Source: Streptomyces cellulosae (lineage in GTDB: Bacteria; Actinomycetota; Actinomycetes; Streptomycetales; Streptomycetaceae). From it: 64,000 nt of DNA. Under the pieces are notes generated by a model, which was not told the DNA's origin, ran no database searches, and saw nothing but the letters and a program-made list of their open reading frames with translations. Positions within the stretch are counted from its first letter, which is position 1, and each line of letters begins with the position of its first letter. The stretch covers positions 86,020 to 150,019 of the forward strand of contig BNBH01000020.1 of assembly GCA_014655195.1 (NCBI GenBank), given 5' to 3'. Of this stretch, positions 24,125 through 32,342 are shown one piece after another. The translations under genes were made by a program, and so were the position numbers.

Positions 24125-25564
24125 TCAGACCGAGGGCCCGGGACCCACGGCCGGTCCGCCGCCGTGGCTGAGCGACGGCGCTTCCGTGTCCGGGGCCGGA
24201 CCGGTCCGGTCGGCGTCCTGTCGTGAGGGGCCGTAGCGCATGCCGAGCAGCGCCACCGTGACGCCGGCGGCCAGCATCGGCACGGCCATCGCGTAGAACA
24301 CGGTGCTCGGCGACCAGTTCAGGGTGAGCGCCGCTCCGACCAGGATCGGTCCGAGGATGCCGCCGACCCGTCCGACGCCCAGCGCCCAGCCGACGCCGGT
24401 GGAGCGCATCCGGGCCGGGTAGAAGACGGCCGCCAGTGCGATCAGGCTCTTCTGGCCGCCGCTGACGCAGCAGCCGGCGAAGAAGTTCGCCGTCAGCAGC
24501 ACCCACAGGGGCGCGTGGAAGGCGACGCCGGTCAGGGCCAGGCAGCCGAAGCCCACCAGGTAGAGGACGGCCAGCGTGCGGTAGGGCCCCAGCCGGTCCA
24601 TGGACGGGCCGGTGACGAACGCGGCGGCGATGCCGCCCACCGTGGTCAGCGTGGTGGCGGCGACGACCACGTTCATCGGGTGGCCGAGGTCGGTCATGAT
24701 GCTGGGGAGCCAGCTCTGCAGGGCGTAGAACTCGGCCAGGTTGATCATGAAGACCACCCACAGCAGCACGGTGCCCCACAGCCACTTGCGGGTGAACAGG
24801 CTGCTCAGCGCGGTGCGTTCGCCGCTGTCGCTCTCCTCGACGCTGAAGACGGGTTCCTTCTGCTCGGGCAGGGACGGCGGGAGTGTGCCGTCGATCCGGC
24901 GGAAGACGGCGTAGACGCGCTCCGGGGCGGTGTTCCGCCGGATCATGAAGACCGGGGACTCGGGCAGCCAGCGGACCAGGAACGGGATCAGCAGGATGGG
25001 CGCCGCTGCCCCGACCCACAGCAGCGAACGCCAGCCGTGGTCCTCGATGAGCCATCCCGCGGCGAGCCCGGCGACGACGAAGCCGACGGAGAAGCCGCAG
25101 TAGATGGCGAGCACGAAGGTGGCCCGCAGTCGCTTCGGACTGAACTCGCCGGTGAGAGCCACGGCGCTCGGGGCGGCCGCGCCGAGCCCCATGCCGGTGA
25201 CGAAGCGCAGCAGGACGAGCTCGGTGACGTTGTCCGCCCACAGGGCGGCCAGCGTGGTCAGGCCGAAGACGGCTGTGGCGGCGATGACGAGACGTTTGTG
25301 GCCGAACCGGTCCGACAGCGGGGACAGGGCCATGTAGCCGACCATCAGGCCGACCAGCGCGGCCGAGAACATCGGTCCGAGCGCGTTCTGGGACAGCCCC
25401 CACTCGTCCGCGATGTGAGGGGCCATGTAGCTGATGGCTTGGGTGTCGAAGCCGTCGATGAACATGACGAGACCGCACAGGGCGACCACCCTGAACTGGT
25501 AGGGGGTCATGCGGCGTTCGTCGACGAAGTCCGGGAGGTGCAGTCGCAGGGGTTGCTGAGACAT
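24125..25564 (-). CDS. tpaK: Aromatic acid:H+ symporter (AAHS) family MFS transporter, probably terephthalate uptake
   Basis: 479 residues and 12 TM helices. MTPYQFRVVALCGLVMFIDGFDTQAISYMAPHI carries the DGFD motif in TM1 typical of AAHS permeases such as PcaK. LSPLSDRFGHKRLV is the loop 2-3 motif A. YCGFSVGFVVAGLAAGWLIEDHGWRSLLWVG and the TM5 region are conserved. The large Pro-rich C-tail is cytoplasmic. It follows tphA1 after a 149-bp gap with a strong hairpin. The analogous Rhodococcus terephthalate cluster encodes the TpaK transporter in the same place, so terephthalate or protocatechuate import is likely. Confidence 0.85.
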   Translation of the reverse strand: MSQQPLRLHLPDFVDERRMTPYQFRVVALCGLVMFIDGFDTQAISYMAPHIADEWGLSQNALGPMFSAALVGLMVGYMALSPLSDRFGHKRLVIAATAVFGLTTLAALWADNVTELVLLRFVTGMGLGAAAPSAVALTGEFSPKRLRATFVLAIYCGFSVGFVVAGLAAGWLIEDHGWRSLLWVGAAAPILLIPFLVRWLPESPVFMIRRNTAPERVYAVFRRIDGTLPPSLPEQKEPVFSVEESDSGERTALSSLFTRKWLWGTVLLWVVFMINLAEFYALQSWLPSIMTDLGHPMNVVVAATTLTTVGGIAAAFVTGPSMDRLGPYRTLAVLYLVGFGCLALTGVAFHAPLWVLLTANFFAGCCVSGGQKSLIALAAVFYPARMRSTGVGWALGVGRVGGILGPILVGAALTLNWSPSTVFYAMAVPMLAAGVTVALLGMRYGPSRQDADRTGPAPDTEAPSLSHGGGPAVGPGPSV

Positions 25565-25657
25565 GAGTGCCTCGATTCGGGCCGGGACGCCCGTACGGGG
25601 ACGGTACGGGTGCGATGCGGGTGCGACGCGGGGGGTGGCTGGGGGGAAGGGGGAGGT

Positions 25658-25702
25658 GAACGGCGCCGCCGCCCCGCTCGGTGCGGGGGCGCGGCGCCGT
25701 TC
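25658..25702. terminator. Long hairpin between tphA1 and the transporter gene
   Basis: GAACGGCGCCGC (25658-25669) pairs perfectly with 25691-25702, and GCCCC (25671-25675) with GGGGC (25686-25690), giving a 17-bp stem with one bulge and a 10-base loop. It lies just after the tphA1 stop and before the transporter start on the minus strand. It could act as a partial terminator or 3'-end stabiliser, lowering transporter expression relative to the enzymes. Confidence 0.65.
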
Positions 25703-25713
25703 GGCGGGGGCGG

Positions 25714-26727
25714 TCAGGCCACCGGTACCGCGGGCTCGCCGGACGGGACGAAGGCGTCGCAGTGGAAGCGCTCCGGGTCCAGGCCTCCGTGCTCGACGAA
25801 GTCCTTGCGGGCGGCGTCCGTCATCATCGGGCTGCCGCAGGCGTACACCTCGTGGCCGCTCAGATCCGGATGGTCCTCCAGGACCGCCCGGTGGACCCAG
25901 CCCGTACGGCCGGACCAGCCGGGCCCCGCGTCCGAGAGGACGGGCGTGAAGGAGAACCACGGCAGGCGGGCCGACCAGCCCTCGGCGAGGTCGCGCAGGT
26001 AGAGGTCCTCTTCCCTGCGCCCTCCCCAGTACAGGTGCAGCGGGCGGTCGACGCGGCGCCGGATGTGGTCCTCCACGACGGACTTCACCGGGGCGAAGCC
26101 CGTGCCGGTGGCCACGACGATCGCCGGCCGGTCGGACCCGTCGTCGACGGTGAACTCCCCGTAGGGCAGTTCGACGATGAGCTGGTCGCCCTTCGCGAGA
26201 TCCGCGACGACGCCTTCCGAGAACCGGCCGCCGGGTACTACCCGGACGTGCAGGTGCACGCTGTCGTTCTGGTGCGGGGGGTTGGCCATCGAATAGTTGC
26301 GGCTGTCACCGTCCGGAAGGACAACCTTCAGGTACTGCCCTGCCGTGAACTTGGCGCGCCGGCCTGTCGGCAGCCTCAGCTGGAGGGCCACCACGTCCGC
26401 CGCGGGACGGGTGACGCGATGGACCTTCACCGTCACCGTCTGACGGACAGGGGCGCCCCGCTCGGTGATACGCCGGGGCGCGATGCCGAGGTCCGAGCAG
26501 GGGCGCGCCTGGCACAGCAGGACGCCCTCCGCCGGGCCCTCGACGGTTCCCCGCCCGCGCACCTGCGCCCGCCCCGACGTCAGCCCGCCCTCGCAGGTCG
26601 AACAGACGCCCTTACGGCACGAGTACGGGATCGCGTATCCGGCGCGTTCGGCGGCGTCGAGCACGGTCTCGTCCGGCTCGCAGGGGAAGCTGATGCCGGT
26701 GCCGGCCACATCCACCTGATGGGTCAT
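25714..26727 (-). CDS. tphA1: Terephthalate 1,2-dioxygenase reductase component
   Basis: 337 residues in the order 2Fe-2S ferredoxin, FAD domain, NAD domain. The N-terminal MTHQVDVAGTGISFPCEPDE and YSCRKGVCSTC (Cys37, 42, 45) with a fourth Cys in VLLCQA bind the plant-type cluster. RNYSMANPP binds the flavin, and VVATGTGFAPVKSVVED and VYACGSPMMTDAA bind NAD. It passes electrons from NADH to the TphA2A3 oxygenase. Order and length match TphA1 of Comamonas. The start overlaps the tphB stop (ATGA). Confidence 0.92.
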   Translation of the reverse strand: MTHQVDVAGTGISFPCEPDETVLDAAERAGYAIPYSCRKGVCSTCEGGLTSGRAQVRGRGTVEGPAEGVLLCQARPCSDLGIAPRRITERGAPVRQTVTVKVHRVTRPAADVVALQLRLPTGRRAKFTAGQYLKVVLPDGDSRNYSMANPPHQNDSVHLHVRVVPGGRFSEGVVADLAKGDQLIVELPYGEFTVDDGSDRPAIVVATGTGFAPVKSVVEDHIRRRVDRPLHLYWGGRREEDLYLRDLAEGWSARLPWFSFTPVLSDAGPGWSGRTGWVHRAVLEDHPDLSGHEVYACGSPMMTDAARKDFVEHGGLDPERFHCDAFVPSGEPAVPVA

Positions 26728-27767
26728 GGGTGTTCCTTTGTGGGACGAACGTGCGGGAGGGCCGGCGTCGCCGAGCCGACGAGGCGGACGGCCTGGATCA
26801 CCGCCGCCGGGTCGGCGACCCCGCGCCCCGCGATGTCGAAGGCCGTGCCGTGCCCCACGCTGGAGAAGGCGATGCCTCCGCCGACGGACACGGCCGCGGC
26901 CGTACGCCCGGCGAGCAGCTTCACCGGGATGTGGCCCTGGTCGTGGTACATGGCGACGAAGGCGTCGTACCGCCCCGAGCCGGTCCGGTGGCCGAGCACG
27001 ATGTCGGCGCCGACCGGGCCGTCGGCGTCGATGCCCGCGTCCCGCAGACGCTTCACGGCGGGAACGGTGATCCGCTGGTCGTCGTCGCCGAACAGCCCGT
27101 CCTCGCCCGCGTGCGGGTTGATCCCGAACACGGCGATCCTCGGCGACTCGACCCCGGTCGAGGCGAGGAAGTCCACCGCCGCCCGTCCCGCGCCCTCCAC
27201 CAGCTCCGGCGTCAGCCGGGACACCGCGTCCACCAGCCGTTCGTGGAGCGTCGCGTGGACGATCCGCAGGCCTCCGCCCACCAGCATCAGGAACACCAGG
27301 TCCGGGTGTTTGCCGCTGAGCCGGGCCAGCAGGGAGGGATACCCGGAGAACGCGATGGACGCGGCCCGGATCGCCGTCTCCGAGTGGGGGCATCCGACGA
27401 TGCCCCGCCCACGCCCCTCCTGGACCGCCCTGACCGCTTCGCCCAGGTAGGTCACGGTCGCCGCGCCGGCCGCCGCGTGGACCGTCCCGGGCCGGAACGC
27501 CTGCGGGTGGAGGGCCGGCACGTGGATGACGTCCACCGTCCCCTCCCGCGGCTCGTCGGTGCCGTCCGTCTCGCGGACGGTGAGGCCGGCCCGGTCCGCG
27601 TAGTGCCGCACGACCAGGGCGTCCCCCACGAGCACGGGCCGGAGTCCGGGGTCGGGGTCGTCCGCCAGCGCCTGGCAGGCCTTCACGGCGACCTCCGGCC
27701 CGACGCCGTTGGGGTCCCCGATCGTGACGAGGATGCGGCCGGGCGGTGTCGTGTCCGAGGGGGTCAC
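26724..27767 (-). CDS. tphB: Terephthalate dihydrodiol (DCD) dehydrogenase, PdxA family
   Basis: 347 residues of the PdxA fold. It is not the pyridoxine enzyme: it sits inside the terephthalate operon and carries the TphB-type segments IVGCPHSETAIRAASIAFSGYPSLLARL and VFLMLVGGGLRIVHATLHE. IGDPNGVGPEV and MYHDQGHIPVKLL supply the nucleotide and metal sites. It oxidises and decarboxylates the 1,2-dihydroxy-cyclohexadiene-dicarboxylate formed by the dioxygenase to protocatechuate, which feeds the pca operon next door. The GTG start overlaps the tphA3 stop (GTGA). Confidence 0.9.
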   Translation of the reverse strand: MTPSDTTPPGRILVTIGDPNGVGPEVAVKACQALADDPDPGLRPVLVGDALVVRHYADRAGLTVRETDGTDEPREGTVDVIHVPALHPQAFRPGTVHAAAGAATVTYLGEAVRAVQEGRGRGIVGCPHSETAIRAASIAFSGYPSLLARLSGKHPDLVFLMLVGGGLRIVHATLHERLVDAVSRLTPELVEGAGRAAVDFLASTGVESPRIAVFGINPHAGEDGLFGDDDQRITVPAVKRLRDAGIDADGPVGADIVLGHRTGSGRYDAFVAMYHDQGHIPVKLLAGRTAAAVSVGGGIAFSSVGHGTAFDIAGRGVADPAAVIQAVRLVGSATPALPHVRPTKEHP

Positions 27768-28240
27768 AGCGGCAGCGCCAGCAGGGTGTCGATGGTGGAG
27801 CTGTCGCAGACCACGACCCGCTCGGCGAGACGCGCCCGGTCCCCGTCGAACCGGTAACGGTCCAGGTAGCGCCCGGTGGCGAAGATGTCGGAGCTGCCGT
27901 CGCGCATGACGCGCACGACGAGGAAGCCGGTCTCGCTGCGCGCGCCCTCGTCCGACTCCTCCAGGATCGCGGGCTGGCCGAGGATGTGCCGGTAGGTGTG
28001 CGCCTCGTAGATGTTGGCCTCGAGCAGGGCGGAGACCCGGTCGCTGAGCATGCGGCGGTTGTCGGCCCAGATCACGCCGGCCTGCAGCCCCTCGCTGTGG
28101 TTCGCGGCCGTGGTGATGCGGTAGTGGCAGTCCTCCTCGAAGAACCCGGGCCAGTCCTCCATACGGCCGTCGTCGATGCAGCGGGCGTACTCGCCCTGGG
28201 CGCGGCTGATGAGCCGGAAGGCGTCCACGGTCACGGTCAC
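27764..28240 (-). CDS. tphA3: Terephthalate 1,2-dioxygenase small (beta) subunit
   Basis: 158 residues of the ring-hydroxylating dioxygenase beta-subunit (cone) fold. MEDWPGFFEEDCHYRITTAANHSEGLQAGVIWADNRRMLSDRVSALLEANIYEAH and YRHILGQPAI closely match TphA3 of Comamonas from memory, ending in the shared DTLLALPL. It has a structural role in the alpha3-beta3 oxygenase. The GTG start is in a GTGA overlap with tphA2, and the gene's own stop overlaps tphB, showing tight coupling. Confidence 0.92.
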   Translation of the reverse strand: MTVTVDAFRLISRAQGEYARCIDDGRMEDWPGFFEEDCHYRITTAANHSEGLQAGVIWADNRRMLSDRVSALLEANIYEAHTYRHILGQPAILEESDEGARSETGFLVVRVMRDGSSDIFATGRYLDRYRFDGDRARLAERVVVCDSSTIDTLLALPL

Positions 28241-29520
28241 TTGTCCTTCTCCTGTCGCAGGTGCATGCCTTCGCGGTACGCCTTCCAGAAGCCGCGGACG
28301 GACGCCTCGGTGACCCGGCTCTCGCTGGACGCGGCCGACGCGCCGCCCATCTCCAGCACGGCCTCCTCGTCGGAGGCGCCGGCGATCCCGCGCTGGACGA
28401 ACCCGCCCACGCAGCCGTCCTCCATCGAGATGTAGCCGGCGGGGCCGACCAGGTTGGCCTGCTTGAGCCGCACGGTGCGCTGCTCCGGGGTGTCCTCCTC
28501 GAAGCCGAGGTAGGTCCAGTTCAGCCGGGTCGACTCGACGCCGCGGGGCAGGATCTGGCGGACCGCCACGGAGTTCTGGATCTGCTGGAGGACGAAGCCC
28601 GGGAAGACGGAGAGGATCTGCAGGGTGGTGTCGTCGCCCACCTCGCTGAACCCGTCGAGGAGCGAGGGGTCGGCGAGCGAGTAGTCGCTGTCGGACCGGA
28701 TGTTCTGGTCGGAGTAGCCGGCGTCCTGCTCCGCCTCACGGTCGATGGCGGAGTAGCTGACGTGGTGGGCGCCGCTCTCGCTGACGACGATCCCGCCGCG
28801 CTGGCCGAGGCGGTTGATGCCGAACGTGGTGAAGAACAGGTGCAGGATGCTCGCGTGGTAGGAGTCCTTGACGTTCTCCATGTAGAGCTTCCAGTTGTTC
28901 GGCAGCAGCTGGGTGAAGCGGCCGAGGACGACCGGGGTGCGGCCGCCGAGCACCCGCTCGATCCGGCTGAGGATCTCGTCGCCGAGGTACTCCTCGATGT
29001 CGGGCACGTCCTCGTCGAAGCTGCCGAAGACCAGGCCGTGCAGGACGGCGAGCCGTAGCTTGCGCGGGCCGTGGTCCTCCAGGCAGAAGTACTTCGGCAT
29101 GCCGCCCTGGCCCTTGATGCCGTCCTTGAAGGCGACGCCGGTCAGGTCACCCTGGAGGCTGTAGCTCCAGGCGTGGTAGACGCAGGTGAAGTCCTTGGCG
29201 TTGCTGCCGCGGTCGTCCAGGGCGAGCAGGGCGCCGCGGTGGGCGCACCGGTTCTCGAAGCCGTAGAGCTCGCCGTCCTCGTCGCGGCACACGATGACGG
29301 GGGTGTCCCCGACGAACGTCGTCCGGTAGTCACCGGGCTGCGGGACCTCGGCCTCCAGGCAGAGGTAGCTCCAGTAGGGGCCGCGGAACAGGTTCTGCTG
29401 CTCCTCCCGGTACACGTCCTGGCGCTGGAAGACCCAGTACGGGACGCGCGTGAGCTCCTCGGGCCACTCCGGGCGGCCCTGCTCCGTCTTCGCGGAGCTT
29501 TCGGGCAGGGTGCTCGTCAA
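28237..29520 (-). CDS. tphA2: Terephthalate 1,2-dioxygenase large (alpha) subunit, Rieske oxygenase
   Basis: 427 residues. The Rieske cluster ligands are NRCAHRG (Cys92, His94) and TCVYHAW (Cys113, His116). The catalytic iron site is in VKDSYHASILH. GDLTGVAFKDGIKGQGGMP, VKDSYHASILHLFFTTF, LQILSVFPGFVLQQIQNS and SVRGFWKAYR are near-identical to Comamonas TphA2 as I recall it, so the substrate is assigned with confidence. It inserts O2 into terephthalate to give the 1,2-cis-dihydrodiol. The TTG start at 29520 has AGGAG 6-10 bases upstream; an in-frame ATG nine codons earlier would bury that site. Confidence 0.93.
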   Translation of the reverse strand: MTSTLPESSAKTEQGRPEWPEELTRVPYWVFQRQDVYREEQQNLFRGPYWSYLCLEAEVPQPGDYRTTFVGDTPVIVCRDEDGELYGFENRCAHRGALLALDDRGSNAKDFTCVYHAWSYSLQGDLTGVAFKDGIKGQGGMPKYFCLEDHGPRKLRLAVLHGLVFGSFDEDVPDIEEYLGDEILSRIERVLGGRTPVVLGRFTQLLPNNWKLYMENVKDSYHASILHLFFTTFGINRLGQRGGIVVSESGAHHVSYSAIDREAEQDAGYSDQNIRSDSDYSLADPSLLDGFSEVGDDTTLQILSVFPGFVLQQIQNSVAVRQILPRGVESTRLNWTYLGFEEDTPEQRTVRLKQANLVGPAGYISMEDGCVGGFVQRGIAGASDEEAVLEMGGASAASSESRVTEASVRGFWKAYREGMHLRQEKDK

Positions 29521-29611
29521 GGTTGCTCCTTCTTCCGGTCTCATCCGGTCCGCCGCGGTCGCGGTCGCGGCGGACCGGGCGTGCTCGACGCGGGGTGCCA
29601 TGTCCCGGGCG

Positions 29612-29644
29612 TTGACAGCTCCGGGATTTGTTCGTATAACGAAC
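29612..29644. promoter_or_regulatory. Consensus promoter with overlapping IclR-type operator, tph/tphR intergenic region
   Basis: TTGACA (29612-29617), a 17-bp spacer and TATAAC (29635-29640) form a near-ideal housekeeping promoter whose -10 ends only 6 bases before the regulator's ATG. The mRNA would be leaderless. The palindrome GTTCGT-ATA-ACGAAC (29630-29644) covers the -10. The regulator therefore probably represses itself, and from the same site may control the divergent tph operon, whose start is 110 bp away. Confidence 0.7.
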
Positions 29645-29646
29645 GC

Positions 29647-30471
29647 ATGACCAATACGCGAACAGGTAAGCCGACTACGGGGAGTGCTGTCAAGGTTCCG
29701 GAGGGAAGTGATCCGCGTCCGCGCGCTCCGGAGGGCATGGCCGGGCTGGCCAAAGGGCTCGCTGTCATCGAGGCGTTCGGGCGTTCGCGTGCCCAGCTGA
29801 CGGTCTCGGAGGCGGCCCAGGCCACGGGGCTGACGCGCGCCACCGCGCGCCGCTGTCTGCTGACGCTGACCGAGCTCGGCTATCTCGCGCACGACGGGAA
29901 GCACTTCCGCCCCACCCCGCGGATGGCGAGGCTCGGCCAGTCCTACGCGCGCACCGACCCGCTGCCCCGTCTCGCGCAGCCTCATCTGGTGTCCGCGCGC
30001 GAGGCGTTGGGGGAGTCGGTCTCGCTCGCCGTGTACGACGACGGGGCGGCGGTGTTCGTGGCCAGGGCGGAGACCGAGCGGGTCGTGTCCGCGGGCGTCC
30101 GGGTCGGCACCCGCCTCGCCGCCTGCGGCTCGGCGACCGGCAGGGTCCTGCTGGCGGCCCTGCCGGACGCGGAACTGGACGCGTACCTGGCGGACTGCCG
30201 GCCGCAGGCCCGTACGCCCAAGTCGCTCGTCGACGTCGAGGAGATCAGGCGCCAGGTACTGGCCGTCCGTGAGGGAGGCGCCGCCGTCACCGACGAGGAA
30301 CTGGAACTCGGCATGCGCTCGATGGCGACGCCGGTGAGGGACGCGGAGGGCGAGATCCGGGCGGCACTGAGCGTGAGTGCCTTCACGGCACGGATCTCAC
30401 TGCAGGAGATGTACGACCAGTTCCTGCCCGTACTCCGGGACCACGCGGAGAGGATCGGCCGCATGCTGTGA
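29647..30471 (+). CDS. tphR: IclR-family regulator of the terephthalate operon
   Basis: 274 residues. The N-terminal winged helix is GLAKGLAVIEAFGRSRAQLTVSEAAQATGLTRATARRCLLTLTELGYL. The effector domain includes LGESVSLAVYDDGAAVFVARAE, GTRLAACGSATGRVLLAAL and ELGMRSMATPVRDAEGEIRAALSVSA. IclR proteins control terephthalate genes in Comamonas (TphR) and Rhodococcus (TpaR), and this one is divergent from tphA2. Its promoter carries a palindrome, and its transcript is probably leaderless. The effector is likely terephthalate or the pathway product protocatechuate. Confidence 0.88.
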   Translation: MTNTRTGKPTTGSAVKVPEGSDPRPRAPEGMAGLAKGLAVIEAFGRSRAQLTVSEAAQATGLTRATARRCLLTLTELGYLAHDGKHFRPTPRMARLGQSYARTDPLPRLAQPHLVSAREALGESVSLAVYDDGAAVFVARAETERVVSAGVRVGTRLAACGSATGRVLLAALPDAELDAYLADCRPQARTPKSLVDVEEIRRQVLAVREGGAAVTDEELELGMRSMATPVRDAEGEIRAALSVSAFTARISLQEMYDQFLPVLRDHAERIGRML

Positions 30472-31480
30472 GGTTCGGCGTCCTGCGTCCATGCGCCCCG
30501 GCGGCTCGAGTCGGCTGCGCCACCGTCCGGGGGCTACGGCGCGAGACCTTGCGGTGCGTCAGCGTGCCTGTGTCTGCGGCGTGTCGCGCGGGGCGTCGGC
30601 CGCCGTGAGCGGGTTTCGCGCTCCTCGGGCGGCCCGGTGTCGGCCTGGCGGCGCTCCGGCCGGCGGCCCCGTTGCCCGGCGGCCTGGCGCGCCGAGTCGG
30701 TGGTGCCGCCGTCCGGGGTCTACGGGGCGGGGTCTTGCGGTGCGTCAGCGTGCCTGTGTCTGCGGCGTGTCGCGCGGGGCGTCGGCCGCCGTGAGCGGGT
30801 TTCGCGCTCCTCGGGCGGCCCGGTGTCGGCCTGGCGGCGCTCCGGCCGGCGGCCCCGTTGCCCGGCGGCCCGGCGCGCCGAGTCGGTGGTGCCGCCGTCC
30901 GGGGGCTGCGGTGCGGGGCCTTGCGGTGCGTCAGCGTGCCTGGGCTGGGCGTATCGCGGGGCGTCTGTCGTCCCGCGGGGGTCACGCGCCTCTCGGGTGG
31001 CTCGTACCGGCCCGGTGGGCGGGTTCTGCGGCGCGCGCCGGTCAGGCCGACTGGACCGCTCGACTCCGGCGGCGGCGCCGGTTGTCGGGCGTGGTCAGCC
31101 TCGGCAGGACGTGCCGGCCCAACGAGTGCGTTCGGCGTCGGCGGCTCGTGCCGGTCCGGTCGGTGGGAGCTGCGGTACCCCGGAGGTCCGTGTCCGTCCG
31201 GTTGGCGGGGGCCCGGCTCCGGCGGCCCGCGTCGGTCCCCTGGGCGCCGGTGGGGTTGGTCGGGGCTCAGCCCTCGGCGCCCACCGCGTCGGCTTCGGCC
31301 CAGTCGTCCGACTCGCGGTGCCGCGCGGCCCGCGCCGGTTTGCTTGGTGACGGTGGGTCGGTCCGGTCCGGGCTCAACTCCCGGCGCCTACCACGTCGGT
31401 GTCGGCCCGCCCGGCTCGCCGTGCCCCGCGACCGTCGCCGACCCCCGCCCGGGCGGGGCCCGTGCCCCCGTGGCGCCCTC
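30472..31480. other. Long non-coding GC-rich spacer between two IclR genes
   Basis: About 1 kb without a convincing gene. The first half is a 186-bp tandem repeat. The second half (about 30970-31480) is low-information GC-rich DNA with short degenerate echoes of the repeat (for example GGTCCGGTCGGTGGGAGCTGCGG near 31154, resembling the repeat start). Because 186 is a multiple of three, several frames stay open on both strands, but codon use there is not gene-like. Confidence 0.6.
30507..30966. repeat. 186-bp tandem repeat, about 2.5 copies
   Basis: Units begin with CGAGTCGG at 30507, 30693 and 30879, exactly 186 bp apart. The internal mark CTTGCGGTGCGTCAGCGTGC recurs at 30548, 30734 and 30920. 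The third copy is truncated near 30966. Divergence between copies is a few percent. It lies downstream of the tph regulator gene and outside any gene. No coding or structural function is evident. Confidence 0.85.
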
Positions 31481-32236
31481 TCACGTGCTCAGCGCCTGCG
31501 AGATCCGGTCCGCCGTCTGCACCACCTGCTCGATGATCGACTCCCGCTGCTCCTCGGCGAGGCGGAACGCAGGGCACGGGGCCGACAGTGCCGCCACGAT
31601 CTGCGACCCCTCCTTGACCGGGGCGGACGCCGCCCAGACGCCCTCGTCGATCTCCTCGCGGCTCACCTCCCAGCCCTGCCGTACCGCGTGGTCGATCTCG
31701 GAGAGGAACGCCTCGGGGCCGTTGACCGGGGGGAGTTCGCCGACGGCGAGGGCCTGGTCGATGTGGCGCCGGCGCTCCGCGACGGACAGGTCGCCGAGCA
31801 GCAGGCGCACGCTGGCGCCCCGCAGGGCGGGGAGCCGCTGCCCCGGCTCGAACGACAGCCGGAACGGACGCAGGCTCTCCACGCGATGGATGCACACCGG
31901 CAGTCCGTGCACCAGCCGGCTGAGAATCACCGTCTCCTGCGTGCTCTCCGACAGCTCCCGCATGAACGGCTCGGCCACGTCCACCAGCGGAGTCGCCCGC
32001 CGGGCGGCACGCCCCAGCGCCGCGACCCGCATCGTGAGGTGGTACTGCCCCCGGTCGCCCTCCTCGATCAGGCCCATGTCGCGCAGCAGCGCCACGTAAC
32101 GGTGGGCCGTGGGCACGGGAATGCCCAGGTCCTCCGCCAGTTGACGGACCGTGGCCACCGGCCGCTGTTCGGTGAAGGCGAACAACAACTCCAGAGCCCT
32201 GCGCCCGCTGTCCGCGCCCGCCTTCGAGGGTGCCAC
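31481..32236 (-). CDS. IclR-family regulator of the second aromatic operon
   Basis: 251 residues. The winged helix is RRALELLFAFTEQRPVATVRQLAEDLGIPVPTAHRYVALLRDMGLIEEG. The effector-binding domain has TQETVILSRLVHGLPVCIHRVES, RLPALRGASVRLLLGDL and AVRQGWEVSREEIDEGVWAASAPV. The GTG start is assigned. It is divergent from a dehydrogenase-dioxygenase-reductase-MFS operon with a palindromic operator between, so it probably represses or activates that operon in response to its aromatic substrate. It belongs to a different IclR subgroup from the tph regulator. Confidence 0.88.
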   Translation of the reverse strand: MAPSKAGADSGRRALELLFAFTEQRPVATVRQLAEDLGIPVPTAHRYVALLRDMGLIEEGDRGQYHLTMRVAALGRAARRATPLVDVAEPFMRELSESTQETVILSRLVHGLPVCIHRVESLRPFRLSFEPGQRLPALRGASVRLLLGDLSVAERRRHIDQALAVGELPPVNGPEAFLSEIDHAVRQGWEVSREEIDEGVWAASAPVKEGSQIVAALSAPCPAFRLAEEQRESIIEQVVQTADRISQALST

Positions 32237-32258
32237 CGCTCCTCCGCACTTCCGTCCA

Positions 32259-32319
32259 TTGACGCCTGTCGTCTCCCGCCCTACTGTATCGAAATCACAG
32301 AGCGATAAGCCGTTATCGC
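32259..32319 (+). promoter_or_regulatory. Promoter and operator of the second aromatic operon
   Basis: TTGACG (32259-32264), a 17-bp spacer and TACTGT (32282-32287) form a good promoter. Just downstream, GCGATAA-GCCG-TTATCGC (32302-32319) is a perfect inverted repeat with 7-bp arms. TATCG at 32287 and CGATAG at 32324 repeat the half-site. The position, around +8 to +25, suits repression by the divergent IclR protein. AAGGAGGG follows as ribosome site. Confidence 0.65.
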
Positions 32320-32342
32320 ACAGCGATAGTAAGGAGGGTGAG

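Noticed and set aside
22590..25478. 962-codon minus-strand ORF across pcaV and two transporters
   Set aside because: Low-complexity Arg/Gly/His frame spanning genes on both strands. Real MFS motifs are in the other frame.
26724..27767. Pyridoxal biosynthesis PdxA function
   Set aside because: Its place inside the tph operon and its TphB-type segments fit the dihydrodiol dehydrogenase. Streptomyces make B6 by the PdxST route.
30383..30985. 200-codon minus-strand ORF in the 186-bp repeat region
   Set aside because: Repetitive Arg/Pro/Ala text explained by the DNA repeat, without a ribosome site or a family.
30377..32308. 643-codon ORF over the 186-bp repeats and the second IclR gene
   Set aside because: It stays open because the repeat length is a multiple of three. 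It also overlaps a well-supported gene antisense and shows no domain.
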